This document shows positions 18,284-26,466 of a stretch of 64,000 nucleotides of DNA, piece by piece. The notes beneath the pieces are model-generated. The model was not told the DNA's origin. It saw nothing but the letters and a program-made list of their open reading frames with translations, and made no database searches. Every line of letters starts with the position of its first letter. The stretch's first letter is position 1. Source of the DNA: UBA695 sp042691655 (GTDB lineage Bacteria; Verrucomicrobiota; Verrucomicrobiia; Chthoniobacterales; Chthoniobacteraceae); contig CP170506.1 in the NCBI GenBank assembly GCA_042691655.1, forward strand, positions 806,001 through 870,000, read 5' to 3'. Position numbers and translations under genes: made by a program.

Positions 18284-19710
18284 CTGATTCGATCCAGACG
18301 ACGACTGAGAACGATAGTATCATTGTTTGTGAAAATAGCCAGGGTACCCCCGTTCGGGGCACGCTGTTGCGGATGACCCGCTACAGCGTCAGCTTCGAGG
18401 TGTATAACCCTTACAGCATCCTCCAGCTCTCGGAGGTGCTGAGCAATTATCGCATCATGGTCAGCGGCAAGATCCTTTATTCGGGTCGCGCGATCGTGAG
18501 TAACATGGTCAACACGGGCATCGTGCTCGTCTGTGAGGCCATCCTGGATGAGGAAAACTGGCTTGAGATCGACTTCCTCTCCCCTGCGGGGCAGGTGGAG
18601 CGCCTGGCCGACGATTTCCAGCGCCTTCTGGGCGAATGGGAAAAAGTCGAGCAGATCACCCCCAAGCTCAAAGTCATCGTATCCGACATGCAGACGCTGC
18701 TCTCGGATATGCGACGCTGGCTGGAGCAGGTCGAGCTTGCCGTCCGCTCCTCGCCGCCGCCCGACCGGACCAAGATCGAGATCAGCATCATCGAGAAGCT
18801 CAACGCGCTCATCATGCCCGTCACCCAGGATCTTTTCGAGCGCTTCGAAGTGATCGCCGGGGGCGTCAAAGACGAAGTCGTGGCGGTTCACCGCGCCTAT
18901 GCCCGCCGTCAGCTCCACCCGCTCATCCAGTGTTCACCGATCCTTCACCGGACCTACCACAAGCCACTAGGCTACGCCGGGGATTACGAAATGGTGAACA
19001 TGATCCTGCGCAACCCGATCGAGGGAGCCTCGCTCTTTGCCAAAATGCTTAACTGCCACTTCGCCGGACTGCCCACGGCCGAGGCGCACCGCAACCGCGT
19101 CAAATACCTGAGCGCATTGCTCAGCCAGGAGACCCGGCGGCGGGCCAAGCAAGGCCTGGGCACCCGCATCTTTAACCTCGGCTGCGGCCCCGCCATGGAA
19201 GTCCAGCGCTTCCTGGCCTACGACGACATCAGCGACCGCGCCGACCTAGCCCTTCTCGACTTTAACGACGAGACCCTCCAGCAAACCGAGCGCATCCTCA
19301 CGGACATCAAGATGAAACACAGCCGCACCACGCGGCTCCACCTCATCAAGCGCTCCGTCCACCAGATCCTCAAGGAAGGGGCGCGCATCGGCGAGACCGA
19401 CACCGGCACCCAGTACGACCTGGTCTACTGCGCGGGCCTCTTTGATTACCTCTCCGACCGCATCTGCGCGCGCCTGCTGGAAATCTTCTACGAAATGCTC
19501 GCCCCCGGCGGGACGCTGGTGGCCACCAACGTCGAGGCCTCCAACCCGAACCGGATGATCATGGAGTACCTCATGGATTGGCATCTCATCTACCGCGATG
19601 CCGCGCAGTTCGAATCGCTGATCCCACAATCAGCCGCCGGAGCGGAGACCCACGTGCAAGCCGACGAAACGGGGTTCAATATCTTCCTGGAAATCAAGAA
19701 GCCACGCTAG
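18280..19710 (+). CDS. PhcB-like SAM-dependent methyltransferase with N-terminal PilZ-like domain
   Basis: This is a 476-residue protein. Residues about 20-105 look like a PilZ-type beta-barrel (GTLLRMTRYSVSFEVYNPYS); about 105-200 is helical; 200-476 is a class I methyltransferase with motif I FNLGCGPAMEV (298-308), acidic LLDFND (325-330), DLVYCAGLFDYL (380-391) and LAPGGTLV. The stretch KPLGYAGDYEMVNMI and the CAGLFDYLSD motif recall PhcB, which makes the 3-hydroxy fatty-acid methyl ester signal of Ralstonia. Here the flanking kinase genes support that role. The product, and whether the PilZ-like part binds anything, are unknown. Coupled by ATGA to the gene before. Confidence 0.75.
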   Translation: MTDSIQTTTENDSIIVCENSQGTPVRGTLLRMTRYSVSFEVYNPYSILQLSEVLSNYRIMVSGKILYSGRAIVSNMVNTGIVLVCEAILDEENWLEIDFLSPAGQVERLADDFQRLLGEWEKVEQITPKLKVIVSDMQTLLSDMRRWLEQVELAVRSSPPPDRTKIEISIIEKLNALIMPVTQDLFERFEVIAGGVKDEVVAVHRAYARRQLHPLIQCSPILHRTYHKPLGYAGDYEMVNMILRNPIEGASLFAKMLNCHFAGLPTAEAHRNRVKYLSALLSQETRRRAKQGLGTRIFNLGCGPAMEVQRFLAYDDISDRADLALLDFNDETLQQTERILTDIKMKHSRTTRLHLIKRSVHQILKEGARIGETDTGTQYDLVYCAGLFDYLSDRICARLLEIFYEMLAPGGTLVATNVEASNPNRMIMEYLMDWHLIYRDAAQFESLIPQSAAGAETHVQADETGFNIFLEIKKPR

Positions 19711-19732
19711 GCGGGAGCCCGCTTCGCTCCGC

Positions 19733-22354
19733 ATGGATATTGCTCAAGAGCAGGAAATCAAGGCCGCGTTCCTCGAATACAACCGCGATCTACGCATCGC
19801 GTGTGCGAAGATCGCTTACATCCTTGTCGTGATCTTCATGCCCGTGGGGGCATTGCTGGATTACTTCATCTACCCCGAGGAGTTTGGTTTCTTTCTCACC
19901 CTGCGGCTCGTCTGCTCCGCGCTGGCCTTGGCGCTCTGGGCCGTCAATACCTCGCCCTTCGGTCGGCGGCATTACCAGATCATCGGCATGGGGTGGTTCA
20001 TGCTCCCCATCCTCTTCATGTGCCTGATGATCTACTATACGGAGGGGGCGCGCTCTCCGTACTACGCCGGGCTCAACCTCGTTTTGATCGCGGGCACCTT
20101 CGTGGCGCTTGCGGATTTCTGGGAATGCCTCGTGGCCGTCGGCCTGACCGTACTGAGCTACCTTGCCGCCTGCGTCGGCCACGGCGGGGGGACCGCCGCC
20201 GAGTATTTCAATAACTTCTACTTCATCGCGCTGACGGGCGTCGTGGCCGTCAGCGGCAGCTTCCTGATCTACCGCCTGCGCTACCGGGAGTATTTTCTGC
20301 GGGCCGAGCTCGACAGCAACCGCCGCCAGCTTCAGGAAAACAACGCCAAGCTGATAGAGCTCGACCGCGCGAAATCGACCTTCTTCGCCAACGTCAGCCA
20401 CGAGCTGCGCACCCCGCTCACGCTCTTGCTTGGCCCGCTGGAGCGGCTTCGCAACATCCCCAGCGGCTCCCATGAAGCCGTCGAGATGCTCGACATCATG
20501 TTCAACAACTCGATGCGGCTCCTGCGCCTCATCAACGACCTGCTCGACCTCGTCCGGCTCGATTCCGGGACCATCCGGGTCAAGCGCAAGCAGGTCGAGC
20601 TGGTCCCGTTCATGGAGGGAGTCGCCAAATCCGTCGCCCCGATGGCCAGTCAGCGCAACCTCAATTTCGAAGGCCACCTTGATGCCGCGCCGGACACGTT
20701 TGTATACATCGACCGGGACAAGCTGGAGAAAATCATCCTCAATCTTCTCTTCAACTCCTTCAAATTCACCGCCGAAAAAGGGACCGTTTCCCTGAGGATC
20801 TCGATGGAGGGCAAGATGCTCAAAGCCGTCGTGACCGACTCCGGCAAGGGCATTGCCTGCGATGAACTGCCCCGCATTTTCGACCGTTTCTGGCAGGCCG
20901 AATCCGCCGCCACGCGCCGCTACCAAGGCGTGGGCATCGGCCTCGCGCTGGTGAAAGAATTGACAGAAGCCCACGGCGGCCACGTCGAAGTGGAGAGCGA
21001 ACTGGGCAAGGGGACCACCTTCACCGTCACCGTCGATGCCGAGGGGGAACCGGAATCCGAGATGGCCAGCGTGTCCGATGAGCCCGTGGCGCTCGACCCG
21101 CCAGACGAGGGCTCGGAGTGGCTGGATGGGCTCTACCGGCGGGCGGAGCTTTTCCCCTCGCACATCCCGGGCATCAACGAGCCCGAGTTCTCCCTGGATG
21201 ACCCGGAGGCGGGCAAACCGCATATCCTGGTCGCCGACGACGAGCCCGAAATGCGCCGTTTCCTCTATTCCCAGCTTAAGGAATTCTACTCGGTTCACGA
21301 AGCCCGCAACGGCAGCGAGGCCCTGGAGATGGCCCGGACCTGGGATTTCTCACTGATGCTGCTCGACCTGATGATGCCCGGCATCGACGGCATTACCCTC
21401 ACCCGCCAGCTGCGCGAGGAGCCCCGGACCGCCTCTGTGCCGATTATCATCCTGACCGCGCGCGCCGACGAAGGCTCGAAAATGCAGGCGCTCGAAGCGG
21501 GCGTCTCCGATTTCCTTACCAAGCCCTTCGCATCGAGCGAACTGATGGCGCGCTGCCGTAACCTCTACGTGCAACGGCTGTTGCAGGAGAACCTGCTGCG
21601 CAAATCCAACGAACTCGAAGAAACCCTCGTGCAGCTCAAAGCCACCGAGGCCCAGATGGTGCACCAGGCAAAAATGGCCTCCATGGGGCAGTTGAGCAGC
21701 GGGCTCATGCACGAAATCAACAACCCGCTCAACTTCGCCAACACCGCCTCATTCCTGCTCCAGAAGCGCCTCCTGAAAATTCCCGAGGAATACACCGAAC
21801 CGCTCAAGGCCCCCCTGGCCGACTTGCAGGCGGGCATCCGGCGCGTGGCTGACATCATCTCCAGTCTGCGCTCCTTCCTACACCCCGATACCAGCAATTT
21901 TAGCCAAGTGCCGCTGCTCGAAGTGGTGCAGACCTCCATCCGCTTCGTACAGATCCCCGAGGGCGAAATCTCCCTTGAGGTGAATATTCCGCAAGACCTG
22001 GCCGTATGGGGCAACCGCAACCAGCTCATCCACTTAATGATCAACCTGCTCCAGAACGCCGCCGACAGCCTGCGCGACAAAGGAGCCCCGGAAAAGAAAA
22101 TCAAAATCGAAGCAGGCTTGCAAAACGGCCGGATTCTGATGACATGTGAAGACAATGGCAAAGGAATCACCGCATCGGACCAAGAAAAAATCTTCGATGC
22201 CTTCTTCACCACGAAGCCGGTGGGCTCTGGCATGGGGCTGGGCCTGAACATCAGCTATCGGATCGTCCAGAATCATAAGGGCGAGCTGAAAGTTGAGAGC
22301 CAGGAAAATGAATTTTGTAGATTTCTCGTAACCCTCAATCCAAAGAAACCATGA
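19733..22354 (+). CDS. Membrane hybrid kinase: PhcS-like sensor fused to PhcR-like receiver-kinase
   Basis: Domains of this 873-residue protein: about six membrane helices (residues 25-182) without a large periplasmic loop; a first kinase core with H223 in FFANVSHELRTPL and N/G boxes (LLFNSFKFT, DSGKGI, GVGIGLAL) to about 435; a receiver about 496-610 with D545 in LMLLDLMMPG and K597; then a second kinase core with H660 in GLMHEINNPLNFA and DNGKG/GMGLGLN boxes. The order equals PhcS followed by PhcR in one chain, giving two phosphorylatable His and one Asp. It likely senses a lipophilic signal in the membrane. It follows the methyltransferase gene by 22 bp and overlaps the next gene by ATGA. 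Confidence 0.8.
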   Translation: MDIAQEQEIKAAFLEYNRDLRIACAKIAYILVVIFMPVGALLDYFIYPEEFGFFLTLRLVCSALALALWAVNTSPFGRRHYQIIGMGWFMLPILFMCLMIYYTEGARSPYYAGLNLVLIAGTFVALADFWECLVAVGLTVLSYLAACVGHGGGTAAEYFNNFYFIALTGVVAVSGSFLIYRLRYREYFLRAELDSNRRQLQENNAKLIELDRAKSTFFANVSHELRTPLTLLLGPLERLRNIPSGSHEAVEMLDIMFNNSMRLLRLINDLLDLVRLDSGTIRVKRKQVELVPFMEGVAKSVAPMASQRNLNFEGHLDAAPDTFVYIDRDKLEKIILNLLFNSFKFTAEKGTVSLRISMEGKMLKAVVTDSGKGIACDELPRIFDRFWQAESAATRRYQGVGIGLALVKELTEAHGGHVEVESELGKGTTFTVTVDAEGEPESEMASVSDEPVALDPPDEGSEWLDGLYRRAELFPSHIPGINEPEFSLDDPEAGKPHILVADDEPEMRRFLYSQLKEFYSVHEARNGSEALEMARTWDFSLMLLDLMMPGIDGITLTRQLREEPRTASVPIIILTARADEGSKMQALEAGVSDFLTKPFASSELMARCRNLYVQRLLQENLLRKSNELEETLVQLKATEAQMVHQAKMASMGQLSSGLMHEINNPLNFANTASFLLQKRLLKIPEEYTEPLKAPLADLQAGIRRVADIISSLRSFLHPDTSNFSQVPLLEVVQTSIRFVQIPEGEISLEVNIPQDLAVWGNRNQLIHLMINLLQNAADSLRDKGAPEKKIKIEAGLQNGRILMTCEDNGKGITASDQEKIFDAFFTTKPVGSGMGLGLNISYRIVQNHKGELKVESQENEFCRFLVTLNPKKP

Positions 22355-23607
22355 ATTCCAACTTCGAATATCGCAAATTCGCCATCATGTACGTGGACGA
22401 TGAAGCGCAAACCATCTCGAACTTCAAGGCGTACTTCTCAGACACATTCGACGTGGTCGTCGCGAGCAGCGGCGAAGAGGCATGGCAGCTCTTTTGTGAG
22501 AACCAGGACCACTTCGCCATCGTCATGACCGACCAGCGGATGCCCAGCAGCTCCGGCGTGGAACTGCTCGAAAAAGTCCGGGCCGCCCGTCCCCGCGTCA
22601 TCCGCATCCTGGCCACCGCCTATTCGGACCTCGACGCCGCCATCGCCGCCGTCAACGAAGGAGCCATCTACAAGTACGTCCCGAAGCCGTGGGACCCGCC
22701 CATCCTGGAAATGCTCCTCAAGCGCGCCATGGAGTTCTACCTCGTGCAGCGCGAGCTCGACTCTCTGATGCGGGAGAAAATGGCCGCCATGCAGCGCCTG
22801 ATGATGACCGACCGGCTCCTGAGCCTCGGCATCTTCGCCGCCGGGCTTAACCACCATATCCGCAACTCGCTCACCGCGATTAAGACCTTCCTCGACCTGG
22901 CACCCTTCCAGCTCCAGCAGGAGAACGTCAACATCGAGCAGCTGCGCAACCCGAACTACTGGCGCGACTTCTACGAGACCGTCCAGTCCCAGATGGGCAA
23001 GATCGTCACGCTGCTGGGCGACATCAACGAAATTCCCGAGCCCGCCGGGGTTGCCCTCGGCGACACCGTGGTCGTGGACGACGTGATCTTCAACGCCTGC
23101 GAGACCAACCGCAGTGCGTTCATCGCCAAGGGGATCGCGCTCGACTTTGCCTGCGGGAAAGTCCCAGCCATCGGCGGCAACCGCGCCCTGCTCGACAAGG
23201 GTCTCAACCTCCTGCTCGCCGACGAACTGGCCAATGTGCCCGAAGGCGGGAAGGTCACCGTCAAGACCAGCCTGACCAAGGACACCACCGGGGAAGACGG
23301 CGTCAAAATCGAAGTCATCGACAACGGCCCGGGCCTTTCCGCCGATAACGTTAACTGCATCTTCGATCCCTTCTTCGTTCGGCGCGACAACCCTGCCGAA
23401 TACGGCCTCAACCTCCTCACCTGCTTCTTCATCGTCTACCATCACAGCGGTTCGATGTCCGTGAGCCAGAGCGCGGAAGGGGGAGCGCATTTCGAAATCT
23501 TCCTGCCCTTCCAGCCCAACCGGCAGCATCCGAAGCAGGCCCAGGCCTATTTGGACCGGATCTTTGAACTGGAAAAAGCCTGGGAGAAGATGCTTGTCGG
23601 GTACTGA
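22351..23607 (+). CDS. PhcQ-like receiver with degenerate kinase-like domain
   Basis: A 418-residue soluble protein. The N-terminal receiver has the acidic pair D16-D17 (MYVDDE), D61 in IVMTDQRMP, and a KPWD motif with K112. A helical segment follows with GLNHHIRNSLTAI (H168/H169) in place of a normal H-box, then an ATPase fold with a good G1 box (DNGPGLS) but an altered N-box (LLLADELAN, Asp for Asn) and no GxGxG G2 loop (NPAEYGLNLLTCFF). ATP binding is therefore doubtful. Such a receiver plus weak kinase domain matches PhcQ, the last component of the Phc phosphorelay. Coupled by ATGA to the hybrid kinase. Confidence 0.75.
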   Translation: MNSNFEYRKFAIMYVDDEAQTISNFKAYFSDTFDVVVASSGEEAWQLFCENQDHFAIVMTDQRMPSSSGVELLEKVRAARPRVIRILATAYSDLDAAIAAVNEGAIYKYVPKPWDPPILEMLLKRAMEFYLVQRELDSLMREKMAAMQRLMMTDRLLSLGIFAAGLNHHIRNSLTAIKTFLDLAPFQLQQENVNIEQLRNPNYWRDFYETVQSQMGKIVTLLGDINEIPEPAGVALGDTVVVDDVIFNACETNRSAFIAKGIALDFACGKVPAIGGNRALLDKGLNLLLADELANVPEGGKVTVKTSLTKDTTGEDGVKIEVIDNGPGLSADNVNCIFDPFFVRRDNPAEYGLNLLTCFFIVYHHSGSMSVSQSAEGGAHFEIFLPFQPNRQHPKQAQAYLDRIFELEKAWEKMLVGY

Positions 23608-23656
23608 TCGGCCGCAAAAAGCCCGCGCGCGTTCGCACGGTGTGGGCGGGCACCCT

Positions 23657-24733
23657 ATGCAACGCCCGGAGATCACGAATATGTCGGATGAGCGTCTCCA
23701 AGAGTGGCTCGAGAGCCTCCCTGCCGCCGCTTATACTTGCGATGGCGAAGGGCGGCTCACCGCCTTCAACGACCGCGCCTTGAAGCTGTGGGGAAGCACC
23801 CCGCAGCTTAAGAGCGAGGCCCACCGCTATTTCGGCCCCTGCGAGGTGCTCTTCGAGAACGGCGCGGTCCTGCCTCCGGAGGAGGGCTTCATGGCCCGCG
23901 TGCTCCGTTCCGGCAACGACTGCTCCGAATGCGAGATCACCTTTCGTAAAGCCGGAGGCGAGATGGTGCACGCCCTCGTGAACGCCAGCGCGTTGCGAGA
24001 CGGCATGGGCCAGTTAGTGGGCGGCATCGGCATCGTTATCGACCTGGGCAAGCAGCATGCGGCTCGCGTCCGGCTGGAGGAGGAGATCGACGTTTACCGG
24101 AAGACGGAAGGCTTGATCCACGAATCCAACGACCGGCACGATCACCTCCTGATGCACTTCCTTCACGAGGACATCGCGCAGCAGCTCACGGGCATTGCGC
24201 TCCTGGGCGGTATATTGCAGAAGAACCTGACCCTGGAGGCCCACCCGCTTTCCCTTAAGGCCGGGGAACTCTCCAGGCTCACCTCCCAGTGCATGACCAC
24301 GGCCTCCAGCTTGGCGAAAGGCGTTTACCCGCTCGACATCGAGGTTGGCGGGCTCATCGTAGCCCTCGAAGCACTGGCCCTGAGGACCGAGTCGCACCTC
24401 AAAATTTCATGCCGGGTGGAGAGCGACAGCGACTTCCATTTCGTGGAACAAGATGCGATCCACATCTACCGGATCGCGGAAATCGGCATCCTGCGGGCCA
24501 TCCAGAACTTCGGCTCCAAGCGGGTCGTCGTGGCCTGCCACGGCTCCGGCGACGGTCCCCGGATCGAGATCTCGCACTACGTAGAAGACCAGAAGCGCAT
24601 CCCGTGGTCCAGCTCCTGGGTGGGGATCGACCTCCTCAATTCGCGCGCCCGGCTCATCGGCGCTTCCATTGAACTAATGGAAGAGCCCGGCAAATGCAGT
24701 TCGCTGGTTTGCCGCCTCCGGGAAACCCGCTGA
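23657..24733 (+). CDS. PAS-domain sensor with NarL-type kinase helix and degenerate ATPase domain
   Basis: From ATG 23657 the product is 358 residues; an alternative ATG at 23681 has a GGAG 9 bp upstream. Residues about 18-130 are a PAS domain; then a dimerisation helix of the HisKA_3 type, FLHEDIAQQLTGIALL with H170. The C-terminal region has the fold remnants YRIAEIGILRAIQNF and GIDLLNSRARLIG, but the conserved N-box Asn is absent and no DxGxG sits where it should (ISHYVEDQKRIPW). It may be an inactive kinase or a phosphate-accepting or regulatory partner. It lies 49 bp after the PhcQ-like gene and ends the cluster. Confidence 0.7.
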   Translation: MQRPEITNMSDERLQEWLESLPAAAYTCDGEGRLTAFNDRALKLWGSTPQLKSEAHRYFGPCEVLFENGAVLPPEEGFMARVLRSGNDCSECEITFRKAGGEMVHALVNASALRDGMGQLVGGIGIVIDLGKQHAARVRLEEEIDVYRKTEGLIHESNDRHDHLLMHFLHEDIAQQLTGIALLGGILQKNLTLEAHPLSLKAGELSRLTSQCMTTASSLAKGVYPLDIEVGGLIVALEALALRTESHLKISCRVESDSDFHFVEQDAIHIYRIAEIGILRAIQNFGSKRVVVACHGSGDGPRIEISHYVEDQKRIPWSSSWVGIDLLNSRARLIGASIELMEEPGKCSSLVCRLRETR

Positions 24734-24759
24734 AGGGCTCCCCCCGCGCTCAAATCCGA

Positions 24760-24788
24760 TTGACTGCCCCCGTGGAGAGGATTTATAT
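24760..24788 (+). promoter_or_regulatory. Sigma-70-type promoter of the marR-emrAB operon
   Basis: TTGACT (24760-24765), 17-bp spacer, TTATAT (24783-24788). The palindromic operator begins right after the -10 box, as expected for autorepression by the MarR protein. Confidence 0.6.
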
Positions 24789-24789
24789 C

Positions 24790-24817
24790 CAAATAGTTTG
24801 AATTCAAATCATTTGAG
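24790..24817. promoter_or_regulatory. Probable MarR operator
   Basis: It contains the perfect palindrome TTTGAATTCAAA at 24797-24808 and two overlapping CAAAT-N2-TTTGA units (CAAATAGTTTGA, CAAATCATTTGA). It covers the expected transcription start and ends about 10 bp before the marR ATG. Both features fit MarR-family binding sites. Confidence 0.65.
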
Positions 24818-24826
24818 CACCAAGCA

Positions 24827-25306
24827 ATGACTGAACCTGATTTTTCCAATCCCCGCCAAAGCCTGGGCACCCTGATCGGGCGCACCTCGCGGCACTGGCG
24901 GCGCGCGGTGGACTACCGGTTGCGCCCCTTCGGCCTGACCGAGGCCACCTGGCTGCCGCTGCTTTACCTTTCCCGGTGCAAAGCGCCCCTTTGCCAGAAA
25001 AACCTGGCCATTGCGGTCGGCATCGACTCCTCCACGCTGGTGCGCCTAATTGACGCCCTCGTGCAGGCCGGGCTAGTCGAGCGGAAGGCCGACGGCGACC
25101 GCCGCATGAAAATCCTCTCCCTCACCCCGCATGGCTGCACCGTGGTCAAGCAGGTGGAAGAGGTGGTCGGCGGGCTGCGGCGCGAGATATTGGGCGGCAT
25201 CGACGACCAGGAACTGGAAACGACCCGCAACGTGATCGAGCGCGTGCTGGGCGCATTGGTCAAAACGTGCCCGCCGGATTCGGCCGACGAGGAGCCCCGC
25301 AAGTGA
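24827..25306 (+). CDS. MarR-family transcriptional regulator
   Basis: A 159-residue winged-helix protein: QKNLAIAVGIDSSTLVRLID (recognition helix region, about 57-76) followed by the wing ERKADGDRRMKILSLT, both classic MarR. It is first in a three-gene unit with a HlyD-type adaptor and a DHA2 efflux pump, so it most likely represses this pump and is released by phenolic or lipophilic compounds, as EmrR is. A palindromic operator overlaps its promoter. Its TGA overlaps the GTG start of the next gene. Confidence 0.88.
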   Translation: MTEPDFSNPRQSLGTLIGRTSRHWRRAVDYRLRPFGLTEATWLPLLYLSRCKAPLCQKNLAIAVGIDSSTLVRLIDALVQAGLVERKADGDRRMKILSLTPHGCTVVKQVEEVVGGLRREILGGIDDQELETTRNVIERVLGALVKTCPPDSADEEPRK

Positions 25307-26466
25307 GCCCCGCCGCCGTCGCCGAACCAGAGCCGCCCCGAGCCCCCGCCAAGCCGCGCCCCCGCGCTGCCCGAAAGCTGCGCCCCTTTCCCGTGAACCG
25401 GCGCAAGGTGCTCTGGGGGCTGGTGCTCGTTTTCGTCGCCGCGCTGGGGGTAGGGATGTGGCTGCGCCACCGGATGACGCATGTGGAGGAGAACGACGCC
25501 CACGTGGAGGGCGAGGTCGTTACCGTCGCGAGCCGCGTGGATGGCTGGCTTGTCACCCGGCCCGTCATTGAAGGAGACCGCGTTCACAAAGGGGATATCC
25601 TGGGCGAACTCGACACCCGCGACGCTCGGCTGCGGCTGAAAAACCTCCAGGCCAGCGTCTCGGCGCACGAGGCGCAGATCCGCGAAACGACCCTCCAGCG
25701 GGACATCCTGCAAAAGACCACCGGAGCGCAGCGCGAAAACGCCCGGGCGCAGCTGGCCGCGGCGGAAGCGGCCGCCGCCGGAGTGGCCCCGCAGCTTGAA
25801 ACCGCCCGGAGCGATTCCGCCCGGGCCGACGAACTCATCAAGACCAACGGCGTCTCGCGCCAGTACTGGGAGCACGCGCGCAACGCCCTCCTGCAACAGG
25901 AGGCCGCGCTGCGCCAGGCCCAGGCGAACGTCGCCACGCAAAAAGCCTCGCTCGTGCAGGCCACGGCCCAGCTCGACCAAGTGGCCCAGGAGACGCAGCA
26001 GATCGAAGTCCTCAAGGGCGAACGGGACGCGCTGGCGGCCCAGGCGGAGCAGGTTCGCCAGGAGATCGACGACCGCACCCTGCGCGCCCCCGGCGATGGC
26101 GTCGTGGACCGCACCTTCATCCATGCGGGCGACTACGTGCAGAGCGGCCAGTGGCTCATGATGCTCCACGATCCGGCTGATGTCTGGGTCGAGGCCAACG
26201 TGAAGGAGACCGCGGTGGGGCGGATCAAGCCGGGGCAGAAAGTCCGCATCACCGTCGACGCCTACCCCGGGCTGAAAGTCACCGGCCGGGTCCTGCGGGT
26301 CGGCAACGCGGCCACCAATCAATTTGCGCTCCTCCCGAGCCCGAACCCGTCGGGCAACTTTACCAAGATCACCCAGCGGGTGCCGGTGCGCGTGGCGATC
26401 GACCCGCCCGGACGCCCGCTGCAACCCGGCTTGATGGTGGAGGTCGTGATCGATGTCGCCGATTAA
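25303..26466 (+). CDS. emrA: HlyD/EmrA-type membrane fusion protein
   Basis: I choose the GTG at 25303, which overlaps the marR stop (GTGA) and gives 387 residues; a longer frame from 25267 lies inside marR. A Pro/Arg-rich cytoplasmic tail is followed by one membrane helix (VLWGLVLVFVAALGVGMWL), a lipoyl half-motif (NDAHVEGEVVTVASRVDGWL), a long Ala/Gln/Glu-rich coiled-coil hairpin (about 110-260), the second lipoyl half (LRAPGDGVVDRTFIHAGDYV) and a beta-barrel. It bridges the EmrB-type pump to an outer-membrane channel, which is not encoded here. Confidence 0.88.
   Translation: MSPAAVAEPEPPRAPAKPRPRAARKLRPFPVNRRKVLWGLVLVFVAALGVGMWLRHRMTHVEENDAHVEGEVVTVASRVDGWLVTRPVIEGDRVHKGDILGELDTRDARLRLKNLQASVSAHEAQIRETTLQRDILQKTTGAQRENARAQLAAAEAAAAGVAPQLETARSDSARADELIKTNGVSRQYWEHARNALLQQEAALRQAQANVATQKASLVQATAQLDQVAQETQQIEVLKGERDALAAQAEQVRQEIDDRTLRAPGDGVVDRTFIHAGDYVQSGQWLMMLHDPADVWVEANVKETAVGRIKPGQKVRITVDAYPGLKVTGRVLRVGNAATNQFALLPSPNPSGNFTKITQRVPVRVAIDPPGRPLQPGLMVEVVIDVAD

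Noticed and set aside
19790..21298. 502-codon minus-strand frame
   Set aside because: Antisense to the membrane hybrid kinase, which has complete kinase and receiver motifs.
24964..26424. 486-codon minus-strand frame
   Set aside because: Antisense to marR and emrA; no domain visible.
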